Shown here: in pieces, positions 1 to 10,086 of the stretch
Numbering within the stretch: position 1 is the stretch's first letter
Layout of the letters: each line of letters starts with the position of its first letter
From: Undaria pinnatifida
Lineage: Eukaryota > Sar > Phaeophyceae > Laminariales > Alariaceae
Assembly: GCA_012845835.1 (NCBI GenBank)
Contig: JABAKD010000002.1
Coordinates: 15,888,129-15,952,128 of the forward strand
Direction of reading: 5' to 3'
DNA length: 64,000 nucleotides
Position numbers and translations under genes: made by a program
The notes under the pieces: model-generated
The model's database searches: none
What the model was told of the DNA's origin: nothing
What the model saw: only the letters and a program-made list of their open reading frames with translations

Positions 1-146
1 TGTTTCATAGAAATACATACTCGCCCTGAATCATCGCGGCCTTGTTTACGACCTTTTTTTGCACCTGAAACAACCAGTGGTGAAAAATGACACATAAAAT
101 GTTTACGGTTCATATATAACCAATGCCGTTTCCGGCGCGGATAGCT

Positions 147-165
147 TGTAGGGTTAGGGTTAGGC
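147..165 (+). repeat. Short telomere-like TTAGGG run
   Basis: About two and a half copies of the TTAGGG unit lie just upstream of the thaumatin-like remnant. A shorter trace occurs near 14,771. It is far too short for a telomere. It could be an interstitial telomeric trace or chance. Confidence 0.35.
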
Positions 166-303
166 TGCGATCTTGCTTAGTCTGGGAGCGGGGCCTGGCA
201 GGGCGATGGAGTGCGACTGTAGCACGCCCGCTCCAACTGCAGAATTTTTCACAGGTTCCCCGACTGCAACAAGTTCCCCTCCCACACAACAGGGAACACG
301 GAC

Positions 304-1240
304 CATCGTGATGAAAAACATGTGCTCTTTTGATGTAATATCGGATTTACCGGCGGCTTCGCGGGCTCGCCGCCCTGCGAGGGAAGTCAAATTCAGGGTG
401 TAGACAGCGAGAGGTGCTCCTGGACTCTTGATTTGACCGACTTACTGGAAGCCGGGGGGGAAACACTCGTGGAAATTAAGGGTGCAGAGAACGACGTGGT
501 CTGGAGTGGCGCGATCTACGGAATACAGTCCCCCTACATGGACGAGGCGTGCGTTTTTGGGTGCAACGCTAGCAAAGGCGCCACCGGCACCGTGAATCTC
601 GGCGAGTTAACGATGCTCGCAAATCCGACGCTGGTATACTACGACATATATCACGTCCACGGGGAGAACATACCCTTGATATCTGGACCCTCCGTGTCAT
701 CAAAAAGCGTTCGAAAATGATCCACCCCGGAGTGTTCGTGGTCATTCGAACCCCCCGAGGAATACCGAAAGTACCTCATCGAGGTCAAAAACGCTCACAG
801 AGCTTGCTCACATGATGACGAGTGTCATGTGGATCAAAGTGAGGTCTGTAGTGCTTCGTTCAACGGTGACGCACCGATTTATGGTACCTGCGGCGTATTG
901 TTCGGGTATCTCAACGCCCACACAAATTGCATTGCCGTCTCTCAGGGTCACCCGTTCTACTGCGAGCTATACCGCCGACTTGTAGGGGTGCTCCGGACAA
1001 TACGGGGAGTCAGGGTATAGCGAGAGTGTTACGGGCGCAGAAAACGTATGTGGTTATATCGATTATGCGAATCCGCTCTGGGTGGACAAAGCGTACGAAT
1101 GGATATACTACATAAAAAAAGGTTGCCCTACTGTCTATGGATACGCTTTCTCCGACAGCAGGTCGACATTCACGTCCAATTCTGATACATTTGAACTCGT
1201 TTTCTGCCCGGGCGACAGCGAAGAAAGATTTTTCACGTAA
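304..1240 (+). pseudogene. Thaumatin-like protein, decayed
   Basis: Remnant of a thaumatin/osmotin-fold protein, a secreted cysteine-rich beta-sandwich family linked to glucan binding or defence. The clearest evidence is the C-terminal part (about 992-1240): a Cys-Gly-Tyr block, then Gly-Cys-Pro-Thr-Val-Tyr-Gly-Tyr-Ala-Phe and Ser-Thr-Phe-Thr, ending Phe-Cys-Pro-Gly. This follows the family pattern CPxAYxYAxDDxxSTFTC...FCP. Upstream, 382-1018 reads in one frame through a single TGA at 718-720 and includes a Cys-rich stretch (CSHDDECH, then YGTCG). A one-base frameshift near 980-992 links it to the C-terminal frame, and another near 340-380 separates the N-terminal part, which begins with a Met-Lys-Asn-Met-Cys-Ser-Phe segment. 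The Cys expected after STFT is Ser. No signal peptide can be placed. The family call rests mainly on the C-terminal signature. Confidence 0.6.
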
Positions 1241-1349
1241 TTCAAACTTGCTTTCTCTTCCCCGTTTTTTGTGTGGTGCTTTTGGGCGACCGCGTCTGCG
1301 AATGCAATAGTTTTCCTCGAGCACATGCTTCAAAATTGACTACTTTCGG

Positions 1350-1367
1350 GTCGGGGGGGGGGGGGGT
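1350..1367 (+). repeat. Poly-G run
   Basis: A homopolymer of about 14 G lies in the non-coding gap between the thaumatin-like remnant and the next reading frame. It has no assignable role and is a likely site of sequencing slippage. Confidence 0.6.
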
Positions 1368-1451
1368 AGATCCGCTTGCGCGATGTTTACACAAACCTGA
1401 GATGTCGAAAATATAATGAGCTTTATTCACACCAGGGCATCTCTTTAAATC

Positions 1452-1754
1452 ATGGTCAAGTGTCGGGCTGTCAACTGCGTTTCTCGCGCTAGGTACGGGA
1501 AAGTACATAGCAAACCTCAACTATCTCGTCTTGGACCAACGCCGTTGCCATTGTGTCGCAACACATCATCGGCGAAGTCGATCAAGGAGGTCAACAGCTA
1601 CAACAAGTTTACCAGCCGGAAATTAGAGCCACCGTTCGCCGAGTACTTGACGAACGGGAAGAGTGGATGCGGCTACGACGGGATGCACGGATACAGCGAC
1701 CACGAGAACGACAGAGCAAACGAAGAGAACTCATCGAAAAACGAGATGAACTAG
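1452..1754 (+). pseudogene. Possible decayed EsV-1-7-like cysteine motif
   Basis: A 100-codon frame opening with Met-Val-Lys-Cys. Its first residues show Cys-x4-Cys, then sixteen residues that include Tyr-Gly and Lys-Pro. Arg stands where a third Cys is expected, and Pro stands two residues later where His is expected. This spacing equals the EsV-1-7 repeat (C-x4-C-x16-C-x2-H) known from Ectocarpus virus EsV-1 and brown algal proteins, with the last two ligands lost. The rest of the frame is unremarkable and overlaps a membrane-protein frame in another phase, so only the first 30 codons carry signal. Chance resemblance cannot be excluded. Confidence 0.3.
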
Positions 1755-1894
1755 ATTATTTCAATACGGGTGTGGCAAATATCGCCGCTGCCGCCGCCGT
1801 TGTCGTTCTTATCTTCGCTCTCATTTACAACGTAGACCTGAGCGTTTTCGTCAATTTAATCTTAAAATTTATTGTGGAAAACAAAAACTGCTAA
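1553..1894 (+). CDS. Small tail-anchored-type membrane protein, hypothetical
   Basis: Open frame of 113 codons from a GTG; the frame extends back to about 1511 without an ATG. The first 75 residues are strongly charged and Arg/Glu-rich, with a likely helical segment (residues 30-70). A hydrophobic stretch follows (about 77-105): an Ala5-Val3 core, then a second hydrophobic run before the C-terminal Asn-Lys-Asn-Cys. The layout is a cytosolic helix plus C-terminal membrane anchor. I do not recognise a family. The lack of an ATG and the overlap with the frame at 1452 mean an upstream exon or frameshift is missing, or that this is another remnant. Confidence 0.35.
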   Translation: MSQHIIGEVDQGGQQLQQVYQPEIRATVRRVLDEREEWMRLRRDARIQRPRERQSKRRELIEKRDELDYFNTGVANIAAAAAVVVLIFALIYNVDLSVFVNLILKFIVENKNC

Positions 1895-1939
1895 CTTTGG
1901 ACTTGAAATTTAACAATATTACCAACAAACAACATAACC

Positions 1940-3121
1940 ATGCCTTGCCACACTTGCAGCAACGAGAATCTTGGAATCTTTGAAGGCATTGCGCTGACTC
2001 TGGTCTGCACGTCATGCGCATCGGCCGAGGTCACCGACGAAGGTCACCCCATCGTCTGCTTATCAAAGACCAGGACGCTGTTTCCGCTTGTACTGCCGAA
2101 GCGCGTGCATCAACTGCGTTCAACTCCAGGCAGAAACCCGCACTACAAAAATGGTTCGCCGATGCGTATGTACTCACACTGGCCGAGCTACAAGTCCTAA
2201 CCCAAACTGTGGAGCAAGAGCTGGTGATCAAGGCCGCGCTAATGGAATGAAAGCGGCAGACGCGCCTCGAAAGAATGGTTCGCGTGCACAAGATAAGCCC
2301 TGTGGCTCCAATCCACCGCGCTCTGTTCGACCACATCTTCGGGGACTACCTGTGCGCCACCACAACCCCGAAGAAGACGCTAAAACAACTCAAGTACAGG
2401 ATTTCGGCACACGATGTGTCAGTGCGCCTGTGCGCCATTGACTTCGTCTGCGCCATGAACTATATAACAAATAGGGGCGTCACCGCTTTCGTCTTGGACG
2501 ATTTGCGGAGAGGATTCGAGTACTCGCTGTTCCCGTCCTCGCGCGTTTTTCGGCTTGAGGGATTGTCCATCGCGCGGTACATCTGCCCCCACACAACTCG
2601 CGGAACTTGAAAACGGACCGCTAAAAGAAATCCCTACCAGAATTTACCGCCCCAGGAAGAACGCACCGAGGATGCTACGCATGTCTCTACGTGGCCTGAG
2701 CTTTGATGGCGATGAGATCGAACGTACGATAGGCTGCTCGCCGATAAGGGTGCGGAGATGCTTCAAGTACGCTAACGACCCGGAAACGGTTGCCAAAACG
2801 ATTTCAGAGTTTTGGATGACGAGGGAAGATCGCAGGCACAGGCGACAGATCCTTGAGTCTGCCATGGACAAAAAAGAACTGGATGTACGCGATGACAGCG
2901 TGTTCTGTCACGACTTCATTTACGGATTGGTTGCCGTCGACCTGGATGAGATTGTGGGCATTCAGTACATCACGGGCGAGCTGTTTGATTCCGGTGGCTT
3001 ACGTTTTTGGAGAGGGTATCACCATGAGTGCGAGTCCGCGTTTAGACAGGCGTTGCTCGAAAACGGACACACGGTTGATCAGTCAACCAAGATTGCGCTT
3101 AAGAGCTGCACGTCGCGCTGA
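1940..3121 (+). pseudogene. Unrecognised ~390-residue protein with N-terminal CxxC pairs, broken
   Basis: Reads as one protein through three lesions. It starts at an ATG with Met-Pro-Cys-His-Thr-Cys. A second pair, Cys-Thr-Ser-Cys, lies about 22 residues on, a possible zinc ribbon. It shifts frame near 2010-2040, passes an in-frame TGA (2248-2250), and shifts again near 2590 at a run of five C. The second half is typical globular sequence, with a Tyr-Arg-Pro-Arg-Lys-Asn stretch and a segment around His-Asp-Phe-Ile-Tyr-Gly-Leu-Val-Ala-Val-Asp. It ends at the stop at 3119-3121. Composition and codon use look like a former gene rather than random open frame. I do not recognise the family. The next broken gene starts 34 bases downstream on the same strand. 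Confidence 0.5.
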
Positions 3122-3154
3122 AGCTGGTTCGATTAAGTTCCTGTAAATATTGGG

Positions 3155-4083
3155 ATGGTAAAAATTCCCCACGCATCACAGTCCACCACCATGCTCCACG
3201 ACATTTGGAACCTCGGACCAGCTTCGCTCATCTGTGAGTACGACAGCAGCGGTAACTTCTTGTACATGGGCACCCTTTCGAGATGTATTCGCGCGAGCTG
3301 GCCTCTCTCCAAAACGGCCGGACTAAAATGTGTTATCATCTCAACTGCGCGGCTGGAAGAGCTGTCCATCGGTCCACTTCAAACCAAGTGTCTCATAAAA
3401 GGACTCGTATGCGCCGTGGACACAAAGCAGTGGGCTACCGTGGAATGGATCGTGCCCAGGCTGCCGACTGAATACAGTCTGTAGACAGGCAAACTGACTT
3501 TTGCCATATTGGAGACGGGTGTGGTGCCTGCCATCAACTACGCCATTTTGATCACAGAGACTAAGCCCGCGCAGCCCATCTTTAGGGTAGCTGCCGGGAA
3601 CGCCGTGGGCAAAGGCCACAGAGACGCCGCAAAACAATTGTGCACGCGCTTCACCGGCAGTACGCTCCGTGAAAATGTTGCACTGACGGCTTGTTGAGAG
3701 GGAGATACTGCTCTAATTCGGTGTTGTGCTGAAACCGTGCACGCTTTCCCCACAGAGTGTGCCAGGGCACTGGCTCACAAGGGCAACGTCAACGCGCTAG
3801 AGTGGTTGAGAGCAAATAGCAAAGCCTCGGGCCTCAAAAGTGACCAGTTAGTGCTGTAGGCCGCCCAGGGGGGCACGTAGAAGCCCTGGACTGTGTCATG
3901 GACAATGACCCTAGTATCATATTTCATGCGGAGGAAGTGTGCCTCATGGTGTATACGAAGGGACTGCTGCATGTACTCAATCACTTGGTTGTGACGAGAG
4001 GCTTCCGGTTCAATGTGGCAGACTGCATTCGGTTTGCCAAGAGAGGGTCGGGTGTTGCGAGTTGGTTGACACTTAGTGTGTAA
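3155..4083 (+). pseudogene. Ankyrin-type protein, broken by stops and a frameshift
   Basis: A frame from the ATG at 3155 reads through stops at 3482 (TAG), 3695 (TGA), 3857 (TAG) and 3878 (TAG). It shifts once at a run of G near 3870-3875 into the frame ending at 4083. The N-terminal block (Phe-Leu-Tyr-Met-Gly-Thr-Leu-Ser-Arg-Cys-Ile-Arg-Ala-Ser-Trp) resembles the opening of ankyrin proteins expanded in brown algae. Later repeats carry Ala-Leu-Ala-His-Lys-Gly-Asn-Val-Asn-Ala-Leu-Glu-Trp-Leu-Arg and Ala-Ala-Gln-Gly-Gly-His-Val-Glu-Ala-Leu, the helix-turn-helix core of ankyrin units, at roughly 30-residue spacing. Ankyrin repeats bind proteins, so no specific partner can be inferred. The number of stops marks it as dead. 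Confidence 0.55.
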
Positions 4084-4239
4084 AGTGTGAGAGCGGGGCA
4101 AGCAACAATCAAAATCCGCGCGCGCACCGTACGGTAGCGGCGCGCGCAGATATTGAATATAGTGAGCAGGTATCGTACGGTATTGTGTGCTGGGACTTAC
4201 TTTTCAGAGAAGCTACGCAAAAAAAAGATTCCAGTGCCT

Positions 4240-4580
4240 GGAATGACGCATAAGGCAGCACGCAAACTTGTACCATGTTTCGATAGAGTTTCATTGGATC
4301 CAGCTGATCTGCGTCCCGAGACGCGTTACACACGCCTGAATACAGCGAAGTGACTTGCTCGGGACTGTAAGCGGCAGAAACTTCCACGAATTTTTCAGGG
4401 AAGCTACTTCCAAAGAAAAAATTCAGTGCTGCTATGCGCTACGGGTGCCTGCGATGACGCACAAGGCAGCACACAACCTTGCACCATGTGTCCATGAGCT
4501 TCATTTGAGCCGATCCACCTGCCGAGATGGGTTACACACGTCGGAATACAGCGAAGTGACTTGCTCGGGACTGTTGCTTT
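4240..4580 (+). repeat. Imperfect tandem duplication, ~206-bp period
   Basis: Two diverged copies, about 4240-4369 and 4446-4575, share blocks such as gcgaagtgacttgctcggga and a gacgca-aaggcagcac motif at the same internal spacing. No coding sense is apparent. The array leads directly into the larger tandem array to its right. Confidence 0.6.
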
Positions 4581-4699
4581 CCAAAGACGCCCTCATCAGA
4601 AAACCAAATCTATGTGTGTTTGCCACGACATTTGCCCAAATTTCCGGCCCCCACCGTGGGTGTAGTGCAAGACAGTCAGCCTATTTTCTTGATGTTTCA

Positions 4700-5580
4700 G
4701 CATAGGAAGATCCATTCGCAGAACTGCCCCGGTGCTTGCTTTCCATAGACGCGCCCACGAGACAGAAAAAAATCGACAACTTCATTGTTTCGATGCAGGG
4801 ACAGTATGCGCACGCGCGTCCACCAGCGAGAACCAAATCGATGTGTGTTTGCCAAGGCAACCCTGCGAGTGGATCTTCCTATGCTGAAACAATTAGACGC
4901 CCCCACTAGACAGAACCAAATCGCCAACTGAATTTTTCCGTTGCAGGAACGGTATGCGCACGGGCGCCCACGAGACAGAAAAAAATCAACAACTTTATTG
5001 TTCCGATGCAGGAACAGTATGCGCACGCGCGTCCACCAGCGGGAATCAAATCGATGTGCGTTTGCCAAGGCAACCTAGCAAATAGATCTTCCTACGCTGA
5101 AACAATTAGACGCCCCCACCAGATAGAACCAAATCGCCAACTGAATTTTTCCAATGCAGGGACAGTATGCGCACGGGCGCCCACGAGACAGAAAAAAGTC
5201 GACAACTTTATTGTTCCGATGCAGAGACAGTATGCGCACGCGCGTCCACCAGAGAGAACCAAAATCGATGTGCGTTTGCCAAGGCAATCCTGAGAATAGA
5301 TCTTCCTACGTATGCTGAAACAATTAAACGCCCCCACCAGACGGAACCAATTTGCCACCTTAATTTTTCCGATGCAGGGACAGTATGCGCACGGGCGCCC
5401 TCGAGACAGAAAAAAGTCGCCAACTTTATTGTTCCGATGCAGGGACAGCGCGCGTCCACCAGAGAGAACCAAATCGATGTGTGTTTGCCGCGGCAACCCT
5501 GCGAATGGATCTTCCTATGCGAAACAATTAAACGCCCCCACCAGACAGAATCAAATCGCCAGTTTAGTATTTGAGATGTG
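4700..5580 (+). repeat. Higher-order tandem repeat, ~213-bp unit of three ~70-bp monomers
   Basis: A GATCTTCCTA landmark recurs at 4872, 5085, 5299 and 5508, a period of 209-214 bp. Each unit contains three diverged monomers of about 65-80 bp. Two end in a gatgcagggacagtatgcgc block and the third carries the aaatcgatgtg...gatcttcct block. The left edge (4701-4720) holds an inverted copy of the landmark, matching the reverse complement of about 5500-5519. Open frames run through it on both strands only because the repeats lack stops. This monomer-within-unit layout is what satellite arrays show. Confidence 0.75.
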
Positions 5581-5709
5581 ATGTTTAGTGAGAAAGTCAA
5601 CATTAAATAAAATTGTCGGTTTCAGCCAAGCGGTTGGCTATGGTTTTCTAAACCCTGCTCCGCTCACTCACCCACCCCACTCCTCCACCACTCAACACAC
5701 TGAACACCA

Positions 5710-8700
5710 GTGAGCTCCAACAGTGATTTTACTACCCCCGGCAAGAAGAGGACGCCCTCCACCCCCCCTGCTCCCGCCAGGAAAAGGCTGAAAACGACTG
5801 CGGCGCCAGCTGAAGATGCGCTTCTTCTGGTTCCCATCAATGACATTGGAGACATAGTCACCTATTCTAGCAGCCACATCGTGCTAGCTGGTATCAGTGG
5901 CTATATCAGCGATATCGACGCGTGTTTGTCGCATCAGCTGTTTGAGGCGGTGTTTGACATCGTTGGTGGCAACGGATATTGCTCGGCTAACCGCGACATG
6001 TATTTCCCGGTTTAAAATCGCGGAGTTGAAGAAGACGGCCTTGCTCAAGCTGTTTTCGCAAGAGATTTACGGCGGCGGGAAAGCTTCGGTCGGCGAAGTG
6101 GTTCGGGGAACTATCGAAGTGTAAGCGTTTTTTAAAAACACACCCCGGGGTTTTGTAGAGATTTTTTGTTTCAGCATTGATCGCTCTTAAACGATTCTTT
6201 TTCAGCATCATGATACTCCGCAGCAAAAAAAAAATGGTAGTTTCGGGAAAATATTACCCCGTATGTCGTCCTTTCGTCAGATGTGTCTAAAGGGTCAAAC
6301 CATTTTTTTTGTATTTGTATTGTATGGTATGTGATTAATTCCAAGGTTGTGCTGATTGTTGCCTTGGTTGTTGCAGGAGCGATCCTTTTCGCGACAACTA
6401 GGGAAGATGAATCCACTGACAACCCTTTCCAGAGAAAGTTCGTCAGAAGAGACGAGATAGCTCTGACGGCGGGGGTTATTATCGGTGAGTTGGACGTCGA
6501 GGCCGCGGTCTACCATCTGATCTGAAGCCTAATGCCGAAATGCGAACTCTAACGGATGAAGAAGAGATAGAGCTTTTCGTCATCCTCAATAGCGTGACCG
6601 AGAGTGGTGTTTTGGGGTCTTTGGAGGGCAGCCCCCACGGTGCCTCGCCCGCCACGCTCTTGGCCAAGAAGTCAGAACTCGATTCCAAGATCCGCTTCTT
6701 CCAGAGTAGCATCGGGAACCTAAAGAAAAAGGTTGCCAAAGCTAACTCGGTCGTCAAGACGAGTCTCGAAGCCTTTTTTAAGAAGCAGGTTTCCCATATC
6801 AAAAGGGCCGATGCTGAACACAAAGTTGTCATTAGACAGATTTATGAGTCCAAAAAGGTTGTGAGGAAACCTGCTGCGCCGGTCTCAGCTAGCTTGAAGT
6901 CTCTGGTGGCCCATCTCAAGAAATTAAACTCCGATTACCGCTCGTTGGACGCCCATGTAAAAAACCAACCGAAGTATCTGAAAAAGAGGCTTACGCTACG
7001 GCAAAAAGTAAGTGCGACCGGGAAAATCACGTCTACCAAAAAACGGATAAAAAGCAAAAAAACCCAGATGGCTGGTGTCAGGTAGATCGCTTCTGAAACC
7101 AAACGGATCGAAGGTGCAAAGAAGGCAGTGCTTGAAAACAAACGGGCCGAAAAGGGAGCGCGGGAAGAAGAAGCGACCGCTCTGAGAGTGCTGAAGGAGA
7201 GCGAAGCAAAAGCTGCCATGGAGAAAGCCAGGCTGGACCCAGGCTACGGTAGGGGGGTCCCCTTTTGGGCTTTTTATTTCAGTGGCTAGGGGTCACTCGC
7301 GCGAGTAACCCCTTTGTTCCTATGCAATCTTACGTTTTCTTTATGTTTTACATTGACGAAATCAATCCGCAATGCAAAGGTGATCTAAGCTCCGTTAAAC
7401 CAAGTGCCTAAACCATCTTCATCCGTAGGGTACAGAGCTACTCGTGCGAGTGGCTCAAACACACCAGTGAAAAAAGGGGTACCCCCCCTACCGTAGCCTT
7501 GGTCGCTGAAGCAATATGCAAAAGACCGCAAAAAGAAGGCTTTGGAGGCAAAGCGGCTGGCCGAACGAGCGATGAAGGCGGCGGTCGCAAAAAAGGAGAA
7601 CGATAAAAAGGTTGCAGCCGCCGACAAAGCTCGCCTACAGTACGAGAAGGCTTGTCCGAAAAAGGAGGCCGACGACCTTGCGAGGAAACAAGCGGTGCTG
7701 AAAAAACAGTATCTTCTGTTGGACGAGACACAAAAGCGGGAAAAGGTAGCGCTCGAGGCTCAGCAAAAACTTGAGAAGGTCCGTCGCGCGGCCGAAGATG
7801 CCAAGAGGAAAGCCGCCGAAGAGAAGGAAGGAGCCCTTTCGAAGCTCGCCGAAGAGAAGGCAAGATAAATTCAGGACCGAAAACGACGCGAAGAAGTCCT
7901 GCAAAGACTTCGGAAAGAAGCCCTCGACCAGGAAAATAACAAAGAACTGGCTGAGAAGAAGAGAGCGAAGCTTGTTCTCGAGGAGGCGCAGAGGAGGCGC
8001 GCAAAGGAAGAACGGGATGCGGCCGAGTCCAGGCGGATGCTCCGAAGCTATTCGTCGCGAAGAGCAAGAGGTGGCGGAGCGGAAGGAGGCGTCGAAGGCG
8101 AAAGAAAAAGAGGTCGCCGCAAAAGCTGCGCAGATGGCTGTAGTTCAGAGGCAACGCGAAGAAACCCGGAAGAAACAGGAGAAAGAAGCTGAGGCTCTCA
8201 GACAAAAGCATCTGACGCCCGAGAACAAGCAGGTCGTGGAAAATGCCAAGTCCAAGACTATTTATTGCCAATGAAGCAAATGCGGGTATAGCGGTCAAAA
8301 AGGCATCGACGAGGCAAAAGGGGTTTGCTAGGGCGAAAGCTCAAGCCGAAACACGCGTGCAGCAATCCGTGGCGAATCGCGAGCGCGCGAAAGGAGAGAG
8401 CATGCCACAAGAACTGAAAGATATATTGAGTAACATCGAGAGGATCACGGGACTCTCCGCCGGCGAGTTTGATATTAGAACTCTTGTGCTGAGGGATTTG
8501 GTGGTCCTCGAAGAGCTATTGGTGTACTTTAATACTCTGGAAGACCCCGGTCGTTAGGTCGAGCAGGCGCAGGGCGCCATCTTTTATGAGAAATTGCTCC
8601 AAATCGGAGACGAGATCGGGATTGACGTTATGAAGGTGGATACGGCTGATTTCAAAAGCGTGAGCATCATCGGCAAGCTGATTGAGCTCTTCGACTCGGA

Positions 8701-9990
8701 CCCCAGCGTTGCCGGTCATTCCCCTCGTATGTCCGAGATTTCAGCAAAACTGAAGCCATCCGCGAACTCAAGCAGGCCAAGATTGTGGCCGAGAAGAAAA
8801 TGGCCAAGAAGCCCGTATTCAAAAGCAGAGAGAAGAGCTGTTAAGGATCGGGGCCGCGCGGGCCGCTCAAGTGGAGAAGGAGCTCGTAGAGGCTGCCATG
8901 AAACTCGATCAGGAAAAAAGACTGTTAGATGCTGAGGTTGCTCGAGTCGCACAGGTTGCTGACGCCGAGAAGAAAAGGCTGGCCGCGGAGCAGCAGAAGG
9001 AGTTGGACGCCATCGAGCAAGACCACGAGGAAAAGAAACAGCTCCTGGCTCAAGAGATAGAAGCCGATCTAAAGGAAGCTGAAAAGAAGCTCGTGGCAGA
9101 ATTACATGATCTATTTGGGCATTGATGCCAAAGCCGTGAGAAAGCTTGTGGAGATGAATCAGGAACAAGCCGATGCCGAAAACGAAATGCTCGTCCAAGT
9201 GATTGAAGCCGCTGCCGCCATGGAAGCCGAAATTGCTATGGCTCAAGACGGGGCTGTAGCTAAAGCCCTGAAAGAGAATCTCCAAGATGAGGATATAATT
9301 CGACTGAAAGCATTGGAGGAGACGAGAAAGTTTCGTGCTGCGGAACAACAAGCTGTCGTCAGGGAAGCCGAAAGGCTCAAAAAGGAGGTTGTCACCAGCA
9401 CAGACGCCAAGTTGGTAGAGGAGAAGGTCCTCGCCGACGAAAAGTTGCAGTGTCGCTTTGAAAGTGTTGAGTCGCAGAAGCAAGACTTGATTGAGAAGAA
9501 AGAAGTGATTCAGGAGCTTGAGACAGAGCAGCTTGAGCTCGAGGGTAGTATCCAAACAGACTTGTTGGAAGAAGAGAAAAGTGAGGTAGAGGAAACAAAA
9601 TGTCGTAGAAACGAAGAGCGCGGACGTTGCCCTGGAGTCGGAGACCTTGCACTCTCGATCCTGTAAGAAGGATAGGGTCAACAGGAAGGCAAAAGCCAAC
9701 GGTTCGTCGTTGATAAGATCAGTGTTCCGAACGATTAGTCTCCCGGTGCATTCGATGACGTCGCTATCTTGTTGTCGAAGGAGAGCAGCGAAGGTTTGGC
9801 ACAGTACCACACAATTTACAAGAAAATTGGAAAATTGCTCGTTTGCAAACGTGTCGATCGAGGACAAAAAAGTGATGGCTTCTGCCGGCGCTGAGTTTAA
9901 AAAATCAGGGAACAATACGTTCAACAAAGACACGATAAAGTATTGGCACGCCGCGAAGAATTGATTGCTCGAATGACAAGTTATTGATAT
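5710..9990 (+). pseudogene. Large coiled-coil protein (~1,300 residues), broken; carries an inverted-repeat insertion
   Basis: A chain of frames in constant orientation gives one long protein. The N-terminal 30 residues are Pro/Lys/Thr-rich with a Lys-Lys-Arg and Arg-Lys-Arg cluster (possible nuclear signal), followed by a globular part to about 6120. A likely intron starts with a GTAAGC donor at about 6122. From about 6400 to 9660 the sequence is almost pure Lys/Glu/Ala heptad-type coiled coil (for example 7540-7865 and 8870-9660), interrupted by a short globular part at 8400-8710. Stops include TAG at 7083, TAA at 7866 and TAG at 8555. Frameshifts lie near 6010, 8040, 8730, 8820 and 9110. 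A 269-bp element (7236-7504) sits inside. The N-terminal start is uncertain because only a GTG is available. No family is recognised; a filament or scaffold role is a guess from the coiled coil alone. Confidence 0.6.
7236..7504. mobile_element. 269-bp terminal-inverted-repeat element (MITE-like) inside the coiled-coil gene
   Basis: The ends are imperfect inverted repeats of about 68 bp. The left begins GACCCAGGCTACGGTAGGGG and the right, reversed, begins GACCAAGGCTACGGTAGGGG; both run to a cactcgc-cgag block. The element is flanked by a 4-bp direct duplication GCTG (7232-7235 and 7505-7508). Element plus one duplication is 273 bp, exactly 91 codons. Removing it joins Ala-Arg-Leu directly to Lys-Gln-Tyr-Ala-Lys in the same frame and continues the coiled coil. 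It has no coding capacity. Superfamily is uncertain, since a 4-bp duplication is unusual for the common families. The GGCTACGGT core also occurs in the element at 38,782-39,630. Confidence 0.8.
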
Positions 9991-10086
9991 ACTATAAAAT
10001 CTTGAAATGTCTGCGTGTTGTAATTAAGAATCATGCTTCCATGCGTTGCACCACCAGATAGTTTCCATGCGTTGCACCACCAGATA

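Noticed and set aside
147..165. Chromosome end
   Set aside because: Only two to three TTAGGG units, followed by ordinary sequence on both sides.
4697..5603. Several 90-135-codon frames on both strands
   Set aside because: All lie in the 213-bp tandem array and repeat with its period. They are open only because the units lack stops.
7438..8298. Minus-strand 286-codon frame, and 8,716-9,933 minus-strand 405-codon frame
   Set aside because: They are antisense shadows of the Lys/Glu-rich coiled coil. Reverse-complemented gaa/aag codons give the Phe/Leu/Ser-rich frames expected from that.
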